Origin: Cyclobacterium marinum DSM 745
GTDB lineage: Bacteria > Bacteroidota > Bacteroidia > Cytophagales > Cyclobacteriaceae
Assembly (NCBI RefSeq): GCF_000222485.1
Contig: NC_015914.1
Span: forward strand, 5,686,001 to 5,750,000
Direction of reading: 5' to 3'
Length of the DNA stretch: 64,000 nt
Every line of letters starts with the position of its first letter. The first letter of the stretch is position 1. Positions 36,439 through 45,478 of the stretch are shown one piece after another. The notes beneath the pieces were generated by a model, which saw only the letters and a program-made list of their open reading frames with translations, did no database searches and was not told where the DNA came from. The translations under genes and the position numbers were made by a program.

Positions 36439-37593
36439 CTACCTATCCAAACCTTTTTCTAACCCCCTCAGCTCTGCCAAGCCTTTTAATCGTCCTATTG
36501 CAGAATAGCCTGGGTTTGTTTGCTTGTCGAGGTCATCTAAAAGCTGATGACCATGGTCCGGTCTGTAAATGATAGGAGTATTTCGCTTTTTATTCAACCT
36601 AATTAATTGTTGCATAATAGAAACCATATCTATATCTCCATCCAAATGTTCCGCTTCATAAAAATCTCCCCTATTGTTCCTTTTGACATTTCTAAGGTGT
36701 GCAAAATGAACCCTTTCTCCAACCTTAGCCAAAATATCCGGTAGATCGTTGTGTGCTCCCGCACCTAAAGATCCGGTACAAAAACAGACACCGTTGAAAG
36801 ATTCCGGAACTTTATCCAGAATGTACAATAGGTCCTCATCATTAGAAGCAATCCTTGGTAAACCCAATATTGGAAATGGAGGATCATCAGGATGAATGGT
36901 CATGGTAATCCCTTCTTCTTCACAGGTCTGCTGAATGGATTTAAGAAAGTAAACCAGGTTATCCCTAAGTCCATCTTTCCCAATTTCTTTATAAATAGCA
37001 ATACTATTCATAAGGTCTTCTTTTGTCATGCTCTTTTCAGTGGGCACACCCATGAGAATGATATCGGAAAGCTCCTTTTTCCTTTCTTCATTCATGTCAA
37101 CCCACCTTTGCTTTGCTAACTCGACTACTTCATCGGAGTAGAAGGCGAAAGCATTTTTTCTTTCCAATATATACTGGTCAAAACTTGCCAAATCTGCCCA
37201 ATCAAAATAAAGTGCTTTGGCCCCATTTTGAAGACCATAAGAAAGGTCGGTTCTAGTCCAATCTAAAACGGGCATGAAATTATAGCACACAAGTTTAAGA
37301 CCTGCCTTAGAAAGATTTTTTAATGTTGTCCTATAATTATCAAGGTAATTTTCGCTTGCATCACTCCTTGTTTTTATGGCTTCATGAACAGGAACAGATT
37401 CTACTATGGACCATTTTAATCCTGAAGCTTCTATCAAGGATTTCCTTTCTAAAATCTCTTCCAATGGCCAGACTTCTCCATGTGGTATATAATGCAAGGC
37501 AGAAACTACATCTGTAGCTCCTGCCTGCTGAATATCTCTAAGACTTACGGGATCATTGGGTCCAAACCAACGCCAGCTTTGAATCAATGTCAT
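36439..37593 (-). CDS. uxuA: Mannonate dehydratase
   Basis: Converts D-mannonate to 2-keto-3-deoxy-D-gluconate, in the hexuronate pathway from glucuronate. 384 residues, close to the usual size for UxuA. Start MTLIQSWRWFGPNDPVSL is typical, followed by GATDVVSALHYIPHGEVW. The metal-binding region reads MTIHPDDPPFPILGLPRI (the HPDDPP signature) and CFCTGSLGAGAHND; the C-terminal YRPDHGHQLLDD holds the last His/Asp ligands. No signal peptide: cytoplasmic. Last gene of the group DUF6807, ThuA-like, Gfo/Idh and UxuA, with 19 bases to the preceding gene. It links the operon to breakdown of uronic acid-containing glycans, which fits the polysaccharide-uptake genes to the left. UxuB and a KDG kinase are not in the window. 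Confidence 0.95.
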   Translation of the reverse strand: MTLIQSWRWFGPNDPVSLRDIQQAGATDVVSALHYIPHGEVWPLEEILERKSLIEASGLKWSIVESVPVHEAIKTRSDASENYLDNYRTTLKNLSKAGLKLVCYNFMPVLDWTRTDLSYGLQNGAKALYFDWADLASFDQYILERKNAFAFYSDEVVELAKQRWVDMNEERKKELSDIILMGVPTEKSMTKEDLMNSIAIYKEIGKDGLRDNLVYFLKSIQQTCEEEGITMTIHPDDPPFPILGLPRIASNDEDLLYILDKVPESFNGVCFCTGSLGAGAHNDLPDILAKVGERVHFAHLRNVKRNNRGDFYEAEHLDGDIDMVSIMQQLIRLNKKRNTPIIYRPDHGHQLLDDLDKQTNPGYSAIGRLKGLAELRGLEKGLDR

Positions 37594-37612
37594 ACTATAT
37601 CTAATAATTTAA

Positions 37613-39034
37613 TCATATAACATTAGTTGTTCCGTAAGGGTATCTTTGTGGCCGAGAAAGCATTGCATTGGCCTCGTCATCATTTTTAAACTTTTCCCTT
37701 ACAGGATCCCAGTAAAGTTTCCTAGGCAGCTTCATGGCAATATGGGAAACCAGACAAGCACTACAAGACCTGTGAGCGACTTCTACTGGAGCGATTGGCT
37801 GCTCCCTTGAAACTATACATTCAAGCCAGTTTTTATGTTGTTCTTCACTTTCATAAAGATGGACTTCATCAGGACCAATTTCAGAAGTAAGTATTTTTTG
37901 ATCGCTTGCTTTAAACGCATCACTTGCTTTACCTCCGGGAACGGGATCGCTGGCAGTCACACCAACATTTCCTCTGGCAACAAAAATCCATCCTTCAGTT
38001 CCTTCAAATCTTACACCATTCGGGTAATCTCCGCTCACTTCCATGATCACGTCATTGTCATACTTGGCCTTCACGTGAAAATCACCATGAACAGTCCATA
38101 AGCCTTCAGTAGGAAATGAAGCTGTCGCTTCAACCTCAATCGGACCAGAATATTCTTTACCCATCGCCCAATGTGCAATGTCTAAATGGTGGGCTCCCCA
38201 ACCTGTAATCATCCCGGCGCCAAACTGCTCACAACGCAACCACCCGGGTCTTGAAGTAATGTCATCTTGAGAATGAACCCGATCGAGGGTGTAAGGTACC
38301 CAAGGGGTTGATCCTAACCACATTTCATAGTTGAGGTTTTTTGGTATTGGCATTTCTGTCGCTACACCTCCTGCCGGATCACCAGGCAAACCGATAAAGA
38401 TTTTTTTAACCTTTCCAATACGGCCATTCCGAACCAATTCACAGGCCCTTTTAAATTGAGGCCATGGATTTTGAGAACGTTGCTGACTACCCATTTGGAA
38501 AATAGCACCCGTTCTATGAACTGTATCACTCAGCATTCTACCCTCTTCAATGGTTAAAGATGTGGGTTTTTGTAAATAAATGTCTTTACCTGCAAGCGCT
38601 GCTTCCATTGCCGGTTGTGCATGCCAATGATCCGGAGTACTGATAATCACCGCATCTAAATCTTTGCGCTGAATCATTTCCTTGAAATTGTCGTAAACAC
38701 TTACGTCAACATACTTGGCTTTTCCGGTTTTTTTCTCGTAAACTCCTTCAATCCATTTTTTACCCTGTGCACCACGATTGCTGTCCACATCTGCCACAGC
38801 TATTACCCTTGCAATGTCATTCTTTAATGTTTCAGGCAAATCATGGGTCATGGCAATCCTTCCAAAGCCAATTTGACCAATATTGATCTTATTGCTTGGA
38901 GCATTTTTTCCTAATACTGAAGCGGGAACAATGGTTGGAAACCCTGTGGCGGCCAAAGATGCTGCTAAAGCACCTTTACCGGTAGATTTTATAAAGTTCC
39001 TTCTGGATTCACTGTTATTTTTGAGGTTTTTCAT
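37613..39034 (-). CDS. Gfo/Idh/MocA-family oxidoreductase, Tat-exported
   Basis: 473-residue NAD(P)-dependent sugar oxidoreductase-like protein. Twin-arginine signal S10-R-R-N-F-I-K with hydrophobic stretch to about 33, so it is exported folded with its cofactor. Rossmann-type dinucleotide fold starts at 50 with IGQIGFGRIA (nucleotide-binding loop near 53-61). The segment STPDHWHAQPAMEAALAGKDIYLQKP has QKP (155-157) in place of the usual EKP, common in the exported Bacteroidota and Planctomycetes branch. C-terminal substrate domain includes ITGWGAHHLDIAHW. Known activities of the superfamily include sugar 3-oxidation and glycosidase-like reactions; the exact substrate is unknown. Located between the ThuA-like gene (56-base gap) and uxuA (19 bases). 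Similar in type, but not a close copy, to the protein at 60828-62297. Confidence 0.92.
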   Translation of the reverse strand: MKNLKNNSESRRNFIKSTGKGALAASLAATGFPTIVPASVLGKNAPSNKINIGQIGFGRIAMTHDLPETLKNDIARVIAVADVDSNRGAQGKKWIEGVYEKKTGKAKYVDVSVYDNFKEMIQRKDLDAVIISTPDHWHAQPAMEAALAGKDIYLQKPTSLTIEEGRMLSDTVHRTGAIFQMGSQQRSQNPWPQFKRACELVRNGRIGKVKKIFIGLPGDPAGGVATEMPIPKNLNYEMWLGSTPWVPYTLDRVHSQDDITSRPGWLRCEQFGAGMITGWGAHHLDIAHWAMGKEYSGPIEVEATASFPTEGLWTVHGDFHVKAKYDNDVIMEVSGDYPNGVRFEGTEGWIFVARGNVGVTASDPVPGGKASDAFKASDQKILTSEIGPDEVHLYESEEQHKNWLECIVSREQPIAPVEVAHRSCSACLVSHIAMKLPRKLYWDPVREKFKNDDEANAMLSRPQRYPYGTTNVI

Positions 39035-39090
39035 AGAAACATTTTTGTTATCGTTCTATTGAGTTATAGCTATTTATTGAATAGTTTTAT

Positions 39091-39963
39091 TTATTTGAAT
39101 TGTACCGGACTATCCCAAGCTTTAGCATAGGCTTTGGAATAGTCCTTCTTGGTTACACGTTCAGCCACATAGTTCATCCCTTGGTAAATATGTTTTAAAA
39201 ATACAGGATCTTCGTAATCATCTTTATGGTGGCCTAAAGCCGTTACCCAGGCAACGCCTCCATCAAAGTCTTGATGCCAAACCGCTGGATAATACCTGTG
39301 AAAAGAGGCAGTTAGTTCTTTTACCCTGTCATTCTGATCTCCATTTAAAGAAGTCAAATCATGAGCCATCACTACTTTAATTCCCGGATATAGTTCTTTC
39401 ATTAAGTAACATTCATCTTCCTTTTCCCAAATATTAGGTAATCCTTCCATAGAGACATGGCTAGGATCAATTTTGGTGATGGCCAGTTTTTGGAATTTTG
39501 GATGCCACACAAATCTTCCACCAATGAGCATTTTAAACCATTCCCAATTTCGCTCTGTACCAACAGCAGAATGGATGCCTACTATTCCTCCTCCCGATTG
39601 AATGTACCTTCTAAAAGCCAATCTCTGGTTATTATCGGTGAAGACCTCATTGTTGGTACTAGGAAAGACCATTAAATCTATTGTTTTGAGGTTCTCTTCG
39701 GTGAAATAAGCCGCGTCATCCGTCACCGTAACATTAAAATTATACTTCACCGCCAATTTCTCAAGACTTGCAACAGCAAAAGGAATATTATCATGGACAA
39801 AGCCTTCTCCATTTTTGAAAAAAACCAAGACGTTTTTATTCTTTAAGTGATTTTTAGGTGGCTTGGCTTCAGCTGAAAAATTGCTAAACAAGACAATAAT
39901 TGCCATAAAAACGGCGAATTGAACTTGTTTTTTTAAGATTGATTTACTTGTACTACTTAACAT
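39091..39963 (-). CDS. ThuA-like domain protein, exported
   Basis: 290-residue protein with a signal peptide (hydrophobic 14-30, ending SAEA) and a ThuA-like, glutamine amidotransferase-type fold: NVLVFFKNGEGFVHDNI, a segment DLMVFPSTNNEVF, RRYIQSGGGIVGIHSAV, GGRFVWHPKFQ and VWHQDFDGGVAWVTALGHH. ThuA proteins accompany sugar (for example trehalose) oxidation genes, and in Bacteroidota and Planctomycetes they are often next to Gfo/Idh/MocA oxidoreductases, as here; their reaction has not been settled. No nucleophilic Cys elbow is apparent, so amidotransferase activity is not expected. It is the second gene of a four-gene operon, 37 bases after the DUF6807 gene. Confidence 0.9.
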   Translation of the reverse strand: MLSSTSKSILKKQVQFAVFMAIIVLFSNFSAEAKPPKNHLKNKNVLVFFKNGEGFVHDNIPFAVASLEKLAVKYNFNVTVTDDAAYFTEENLKTIDLMVFPSTNNEVFTDNNQRLAFRRYIQSGGGIVGIHSAVGTERNWEWFKMLIGGRFVWHPKFQKLAITKIDPSHVSMEGLPNIWEKEDECYLMKELYPGIKVVMAHDLTSLNGDQNDRVKELTASFHRYYPAVWHQDFDGGVAWVTALGHHKDDYEDPVFLKHIYQGMNYVAERVTKKDYSKAYAKAWDSPVQFK

Positions 39964-40000
39964 TATTTTTGGTTGATTTAGAACGAATTGTAATTGGATA

Positions 40001-41248
40001 CTATAATTTATTTATGGTAATTTTTGGAGGTTTAGCAAACTGATTCCAAGCTGCTTCCGCCTCTTCAGGACTAATTTTCTTTGAAGATACTAAAAACCTA
40101 TAATTTAGCTGATAGGCCTTTCCTGCCTCCAACACCCAGTTTTTGTTTTTTGTAGGTGCAAAATTGGCATAAATATCCCCTTTGTCATAAATGTCTTCCG
40201 GCCAAATCCTTAAAGGTTCAGGGTGGTTGAAATTTGCAGGAAAAGACATCATCACCACAGCCCCAAAGTCATCGCCTAATTCACCTTGAACGATACACCA
40301 TCTTGCTAGACTTCCGTCTGCCGATTTTCTATCTAAACCTTCCGAGGTAATCACTTCGCTATTGTATCGATTCCACAATTCAGTAGCTCGCCAACCCAAG
40401 CTCCCATATCTGTATTCTTGTAATACAATTGAATCATCAGGGTTCGTATTTAGCACAATACTAATATCGGCTAAATAATATTCGTCATTCTCTTTTTCTG
40501 CGAAAATCCTTACTCCTTGTACCTCAGAAAAAGCTACTTCCGGTTCTGTTCTATCTTTCAAAACCACATGTTCATGCAAAACTTTATAATCTGCATAAAC
40601 CGGACCTGAAGTTCTATTGACATAGTTGGCAAACCTTACAGTCCCCTGTTTATCATTCAAGTTCCAAAAATCAATCGTATCATTTTTATAACCTACCCGT
40701 GTCCAGGGATTCCATAATCCATAATGGTGGTAATGATCCGAAGGTTGTATTCTTGTTAAGGACAGCCCTTCAGGGGTACGCATTGGATGCACAAACCCAC
40801 TTCTAGCATATGCAGGCGCCACACCCTCAGGTGGCATGGTCAACCCATGGTTGTATTGCCACAAATCCAATCCTTCTTTTTTGACGACAAGGGCTGTCTC
40901 ATTAAGATCCAAAGAGAAAAACACATCGGAAACTCCCTTTCTATTTTTTTTGCGAAGTTCAAAGGAATAGCTGGTTTGTCCTTCTTTTGGTTTTACCATC
41001 CAGGTCAACTTCCGGCCATTTAAATTGTCTAATTGAAAAGGTACCTCATAGGGCTTTTCTTCACTTATATTTACCATTATCAAAAGTGAATCCTGCAATT
41101 CTGTAATGGAATTGAGATCTATAGTAACAGGGTAAGCAAATTTTGAAGGCTCCACTTCCTCCAATGATATCTTCGCAATGGTTTGACCTACTCCAACCAA
41201 TGGAAGCAAACAAGCTATCAAAGCGCAGATGAGTAGATTAAATTTCAT
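40001..41248 (-). CDS. DUF6807 (PmoA-like) family protein, exported
   Basis: 415-residue protein with signal peptide MKFNLLICALIACLLPLVGVGQ. The C-terminal two thirds match the DUF6807 family, which some databases list as 'PmoA family' although it has no link to methane oxidation: GFVHPMRTPEGLSLTRIQPSDHYHHYGLWNPWTRVGY with a His-rich DHYHHYGLW cluster that is probably a metal or active site, GWRATELWNRYNSEVITSEGLDR, and VMMSFPANFNHPEPLRIWPED. An N-terminal beta-rich part (25-120) precedes it. The family is linked to sugar-catabolic operons; its reaction is unknown. First gene of the operon reaching to uxuA; a LacI-type operator lies 69 bases upstream of the start. Confidence 0.85.
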   Translation of the reverse strand: MKFNLLICALIACLLPLVGVGQTIAKISLEEVEPSKFAYPVTIDLNSITELQDSLLIMVNISEEKPYEVPFQLDNLNGRKLTWMVKPKEGQTSYSFELRKKNRKGVSDVFFSLDLNETALVVKKEGLDLWQYNHGLTMPPEGVAPAYARSGFVHPMRTPEGLSLTRIQPSDHYHHYGLWNPWTRVGYKNDTIDFWNLNDKQGTVRFANYVNRTSGPVYADYKVLHEHVVLKDRTEPEVAFSEVQGVRIFAEKENDEYYLADISIVLNTNPDDSIVLQEYRYGSLGWRATELWNRYNSEVITSEGLDRKSADGSLARWCIVQGELGDDFGAVVMMSFPANFNHPEPLRIWPEDIYDKGDIYANFAPTKNKNWVLEAGKAYQLNYRFLVSSKKISPEEAEAAWNQFAKPPKITINKL

Positions 41249-41316
41249 ATTGAAGTGTTATTGGGATATTGCATTAAACGTCTCTTTCCGTAAACATATC
41301 AATATATTTAATTCAA

Positions 41317-41330
41317 TACAACCGATTTCA
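41317..41330 (-). promoter_or_regulatory. LacI-type operator, operon side
   Basis: On the minus strand TGAAATCGGTTGTA, matching the LacI/CcpA-type pattern TGnAAnCGnTTnCA except for one base near the end. It shares 12 identical bases (TGAAATCGGTTG) with the site at 41547-41560 and lies 69 bases before the DUF6807 start. Confidence 0.6.
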
Positions 41331-41546
41331 TAAATTATTTTATCTGTTTTAATGTATAAAAACCATTAAAAAAGCAATTTATTACGCCCAATATCTATTG
41401 AAACATTGAATAAAAGAAAGAATAATGATTTAACAGTCAGTAAATGGATAGATAAAATTTTATTTTTATACTTATTTTAAAATATTACCTTTATTTACAA
41501 AAAGGAAATCTTTCCACAGAAATAGTACACTTAAATTCCTGACAAT

Positions 41547-41560
41547 TGAAATCGGTTGCA
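41547..41560 (+). promoter_or_regulatory. LacI-type operator, regulator side
   Basis: TGAAATCGGTTGCA matches TGnAAnCGnTTnCA at every fixed position, with the central CG that LacI-family proteins intercalate. It is 55 bases before the ATG of the LacI-family gene, suggesting autoregulation; together with the inverted site at 41317-41330 it could allow looping over the shared promoter region. Confidence 0.65.
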
Positions 41561-41615
41561 TTATTCTATTTTTTTAAGTAGTATTATGTTTAATTACCGC
41601 CAAGTAACCTAATAA

Positions 41616-42638
41616 ATGGATAAAGAAATAACGATTTACGACATTGCCAAAGAAGTTGGATTGTCCCCTACCACTGTGAGTAGGGCTCTCAGTAACCACC
41701 CTAGAGTCAAAGAAAACACGAAGGAGAAAATTCTTACTGCCGCAAAAAAAATGGGATATCAATCCAATATTTTCGCATCCAGTCTTCGTAAAAAAAGGTC
41801 AAAAAGTATAGGCGTAATTATTCCCAAATTAAATAGTCCATTCCAATCATCAGTAATGGCAGGAATGGAAGAAATAGCAACTCAGGCAGGGTATAACTTG
41901 GTGATCAGTCAATCCACCGAGTCTTTGGAAAAAGAAATCACCAACGCTACAACGATGTTTAACAGCAGAGTAGATGGCCTTTTGGTATCAAAAGCAGGAA
42001 CTACTGATGATATCGAACATTTCTCTCCGTTTTTTAAAAAGCATATTCCTGTCTTATTTTTTGATAGGGTGCCCGAAAACAATAACTGTACCGGAGTAGT
42101 GATCAACAATACCCAAGCCATTTATGACGCAACCAGTCATTTAATAAAAGAAGGCTGTAAGCGAATTGTCCATGTATTAGGCAACCTAAAAATAAATGTT
42201 TATGCCGACCGATTAAAAGGATACAAATATGCACTTTTAGATCACGGTATTGTGTTTGAAGAAAAAAACGTAATCAACAGTGACTTGGGAGAAGAGTCAG
42301 GTGATAGGATTGTCGAACAAATACTTACATTAAACCCAAAACCGGATGGTCTTCTCGTGTCAAATGATGCATGTGCAGCCAGTTGCCTAATGGCTTTGAA
42401 AAGGAAGAATATTAGAATCCCTGAGGATATCGCTATTGTTGGTTTCAACAATGACCTAATATCTAGAATGGTAGAGCCCAACCTTAGCACAATTAACTAT
42501 CCAAGCTACCACATGGGCGAAGTAGCCATGAAAAACCTAATCAACCACCTGGATGATGAGGACCATGAAATCCTTCAAAAAACCAATACCATTACCCTTA
42601 GGCATGAATTAATAATCCGTGGCTCTTCAAAAAGGTAA
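41616..42638 (+). CDS. LacI-family transcriptional regulator
   Basis: 340-residue DNA-binding regulator. N-terminal helix-turn-helix at 6-26 (TIYDIAKEVGLSPTTVSRAL), hinge helix near 46-62 (NIFASSLRKKRSK), then a periplasmic-binding-protein-like sensor domain from IGVIIPKLNSPFQSSVMAG to VAMKNLINHL. In this family a sugar or sugar acid usually acts as inducer. It diverges from the DUF6807/ThuA/Gfo/UxuA operon, and two matching operators lie in the shared region, so it most likely controls that operon and itself. The inducer may be a hexuronate-pathway intermediate; that is inference. The gene is complete and ends 56 bases before the convergent peptidase gene. Confidence 0.94.
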   Translation: MDKEITIYDIAKEVGLSPTTVSRALSNHPRVKENTKEKILTAAKKMGYQSNIFASSLRKKRSKSIGVIIPKLNSPFQSSVMAGMEEIATQAGYNLVISQSTESLEKEITNATTMFNSRVDGLLVSKAGTTDDIEHFSPFFKKHIPVLFFDRVPENNNCTGVVINNTQAIYDATSHLIKEGCKRIVHVLGNLKINVYADRLKGYKYALLDHGIVFEEKNVINSDLGEESGDRIVEQILTLNPKPDGLLVSNDACAASCLMALKRKNIRIPEDIAIVGFNNDLISRMVEPNLSTINYPSYHMGEVAMKNLINHLDDEDHEILQKTNTITLRHELIIRGSSKR

Positions 42639-42694
42639 TAAATAATTTTCAATCCTTTTTAAAAAGAGCACTAATGATTTATCCAAGAGGCCTA

Positions 42695-45478
42695 CTATTC
42701 CTCACTTAATTCATATTTTAAAGTTTTGCCTTTTTCAATGGCCGGAATCCCTTCGGTCATCCATAAAGGAGCTTTTGCTCCTTTCAGGTAGTGATCAAAA
42801 AACTGTGACAAGCGGATACTCAAGTCCTTTTTATTTTTTCTTTCTTTAAGGTTATGATCCTCGCCATTGTAAACCAATAACCATGAAGGGACATTATTTC
42901 TTTTTAAGGCCATAAAAAACTCAATTCCTTGATACCAGGGAACCGCTCCATCTTGATCGTTATGCATGATTAAGGTTGGTGTTTTTACTCGATCTGTAAA
43001 AAATAAAGGCGAATTTTCAATATAATGAGACGGTTTTTCCCACAATGTCCCCCCTATCCTTGACTGTGTTTGCTCATATTGAAACATTCTACTCATCCCC
43101 GATCCCCAGCGAATCCCACCGTAAGCTGAGGTCATATTGACGACAGGCGCTCCTGCTCCTGCGGCTTTAAACAGATTGGTCCGAGTAATTACATAAGCCA
43201 CTTGATATCCACCCCAACTTTGTCCTTGTATGCCTATATTCTCTTTGTCAACAAATCCTTTTGCAATCATTGCTTGAACTCCCGGAACAATACAGTCGTA
43301 TGCACTTGGTCCAGGCAACCCTATTTTGTACTTTATATCCGGAACAAAAACCAAATAGTCATTGCTTACAAAATAAGGAATATTAATTATGGAGGCTGAT
43401 GGTACCGGAGAATAATAATGGTGTAAAGCATCGGATCTACGCTCATAAAAATATACCATCATGGGGTATTTCTTTTGAGGATCAAAATTTTCAGGTTTAA
43501 ATAGTAAGCCTTTCATCTCATCTCCATCATTTGACAGAAAGTCAACCAATTCTACATCCCCCCATTTAATACTACTCTGTTGCGTATTTATTTCACTTAG
43601 TTGTTCATGTTTTCGGAAGGCAGCATTCGTATAATATACATTAGGGCTATTTTTAAAGGTAGACTTTTGGTAGATGAAATGACTTTTGTCTTTCGAAACT
43701 TTCAATCCACTATAGTTGGCATCTCCAAAAACCAATTTCTTAGGTAAATTTACTCCTTTCCAGTCTCCTAGGAAATAACCGCTACTTTTAGTGTTTTGAT
43801 CCCCCCCCCTCAGCACCATTTCTTCATTTACCTCGAAATAGTCTTTTTTAGTATCTAAATTTACAAATCGATAGATCATGTGAACCTTTTCAGCTCCACC
43901 CTTTGTAAGATTTTGAGCTTTTTGCGTCTGCAATGGATCCACTTTCCATATGTGGTACTGGCCATAAACTAGAAAATACTCATCTGCTGTGGTCCAACCA
44001 GCATTCCCATAACTTCCTGGTAAAGCCGGACTGTCGTGCAATTGATTGTAAAATAAATCATCAATCTCTGCGGTAAGTTTAATTTCCATCTTACTTTCCA
44101 AATCTATTGCCCTCCAAGAACTGTCCGGAGCATTGTACCAATAAACATAATTACCTGCAGGTGAAACCCTTGGACTTCCAATTAAATTTTCCTTTAATAA
44201 TTCGACCTCTCCGGTTTTTAAATTAATCTTACTAAGGTCTTCTCCGGATTGAATGTCCCAACTGTAATTCCTCCTGTAAGGGCTATTGTCACGTTTGATG
44301 GCCCAGTCTCCCCTTTTAAATCTATTGAAATGTACTTGAGAACTATTAGACTCACCGAGATCAACGATTTCATCAGTTTCCATATGGTAAACTGCTAGCT
44401 TGCTTTCTTTTTCTTTATCCTTTAGATTCTTTATTTGCATGGGCTGAATCTCAGCATCTTGCCAGCCCCAAATATCAATTTCTACCCTTTCTTCCTTCAG
44501 AATGGTAGTATCTTCTAAATAAGGATAATCTTTTGGCAAAGGTTGCCATCCAAATACCAAGTATTTGCCTGATTCTGAGAATGAAGGAGAGTAGTGTTCA
44601 CTTATGTTATGGGCAGGCACATTGGGAACCTCCTTTAAAACTTTCAGGTTACCCTGGTCATCCACTATTAACAATTGATACATTTTTAACTCTTCCTCCA
44701 GAACAGTTTTACTAGCCAAAATGGCAAATTGATCCCCTTTGAATGAAAAAACAGGGAATTTATATGAAGTAAAATTTTCAATGGGTTTTGATGTATCACC
44801 GGTTTCTAAATCAAGAATGGTCACAGATTTTGAGGTGGCTACTGAGTCTAGTTCTTTTCTTACCACAAACAGGCGCTCACCATTGTCAGAAAAACCATAA
44901 TCCAATACTTCACTAAAGTTATAAGCCCTTTCAGTCCCAAATTCATGAACCTTTAAATCAAAAGTTTTTTCTTCTTTGGATTCTTTATTATTGGCACTTG
45001 AATCTAGCTCTACTTTAATGGTTTGATGGTAAGCATACCATCCTTTTTCTTCCTTAGGTAATTTAACACCATTGATTTCAGGAATTTTTACTTTTTCACC
45101 ACTCTTTAGCTCAAGTAGAAATAAGCTATCCTTTGGAAAATCATCTTTCTTTAATTTTTGCAGTTTAAGTTGCCGTAGGCTGTCCTTTTCCGGCTTGATC
45201 AGCCCGATCAACCACTCACTATTGGAAGAAAAAGAAGCATTAGTAAGTCGGGGGAAGGACACTTTATTTTTATTAGAACCTTCCTTTATTAGTTCAAGCC
45301 TTCCATCTCCATCTTGTAAAGAAATTTCAATTGTGACCCAATTTCCATCATTTGATATTTGCTTATCACCAATGGACTCCCAATCATCGTAGTCTTGATG
45401 ACTCAGCGAGCGTTTACTTTCTTGAGCAGTTAAATTTTGAAATAATAAAAGGAAAACAAGGATAAAGGAGAATCTCAA
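42695..45478 (-). CDS. S9 prolyl oligopeptidase-family serine peptidase, exported
   Basis: 927-residue peptidase with signal peptide MRFSFILVFLLLFQNLTAQ. The N-terminal beta-propeller-like part spans about 25-640; the alpha/beta hydrolase domain follows. Catalytic triad by family pattern: S754 in GIQGQSWGGYQ, D843 in HNDQDGAVP and H875 in GEDHNL. S9 enzymes cut short peptides after Pro or other residues; the exact branch is not clear. Around residues 557-558 the coding strand has nine G in a row (43801-43809, within LRGGDQN); the present length keeps the frame. Divergent from the Lrp-type regulator (416-base gap), convergent with the LacI-type gene. No operon partners. Confidence 0.92.
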   Translation of the reverse strand: MRFSFILVFLLLFQNLTAQESKRSLSHQDYDDWESIGDKQISNDGNWVTIEISLQDGDGRLELIKEGSNKNKVSFPRLTNASFSSNSEWLIGLIKPEKDSLRQLKLQKLKKDDFPKDSLFLLELKSGEKVKIPEINGVKLPKEEKGWYAYHQTIKVELDSSANNKESKEEKTFDLKVHEFGTERAYNFSEVLDYGFSDNGERLFVVRKELDSVATSKSVTILDLETGDTSKPIENFTSYKFPVFSFKGDQFAILASKTVLEEELKMYQLLIVDDQGNLKVLKEVPNVPAHNISEHYSPSFSESGKYLVFGWQPLPKDYPYLEDTTILKEERVEIDIWGWQDAEIQPMQIKNLKDKEKESKLAVYHMETDEIVDLGESNSSQVHFNRFKRGDWAIKRDNSPYRRNYSWDIQSGEDLSKINLKTGEVELLKENLIGSPRVSPAGNYVYWYNAPDSSWRAIDLESKMEIKLTAEIDDLFYNQLHDSPALPGSYGNAGWTTADEYFLVYGQYHIWKVDPLQTQKAQNLTKGGAEKVHMIYRFVNLDTKKDYFEVNEEMVLRGGDQNTKSSGYFLGDWKGVNLPKKLVFGDANYSGLKVSKDKSHFIYQKSTFKNSPNVYYTNAAFRKHEQLSEINTQQSSIKWGDVELVDFLSNDGDEMKGLLFKPENFDPQKKYPMMVYFYERRSDALHHYYSPVPSASIINIPYFVSNDYLVFVPDIKYKIGLPGPSAYDCIVPGVQAMIAKGFVDKENIGIQGQSWGGYQVAYVITRTNLFKAAGAGAPVVNMTSAYGGIRWGSGMSRMFQYEQTQSRIGGTLWEKPSHYIENSPLFFTDRVKTPTLIMHNDQDGAVPWYQGIEFFMALKRNNVPSWLLVYNGEDHNLKERKNKKDLSIRLSQFFDHYLKGAKAPLWMTEGIPAIEKGKTLKYELSEE
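43801..43809 (-). repeat. G9 homopolymer tract inside the S9 peptidase gene
   Basis: Nine C on the plus strand, read as nine G in the coding strand, preceded by T on the plus strand after TTTTGAT and followed by TCAG. Such runs are rare in this A+T-rich DNA and are prone to length changes that would truncate the peptidase before its catalytic domain. Confidence 0.85.

Larger units (their letters stand above)
41249..41615. promoter_or_regulatory. Divergent promoter region between DUF6807 operon and lacI-family gene
   Basis: A 367-base A+T-rich region serving both directions. It contains two LacI-type operators 216 bases apart (described separately). A weak -7-like element TATGTTTA is at 41585-41592 before the lacI-type gene. 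No other gene. Confidence 0.6.

Noticed and set aside
41574..41762. Minus-strand frame over the lacI-type promoter and start
   Set aside because: Antisense shadow of the well-supported LacI-family gene.
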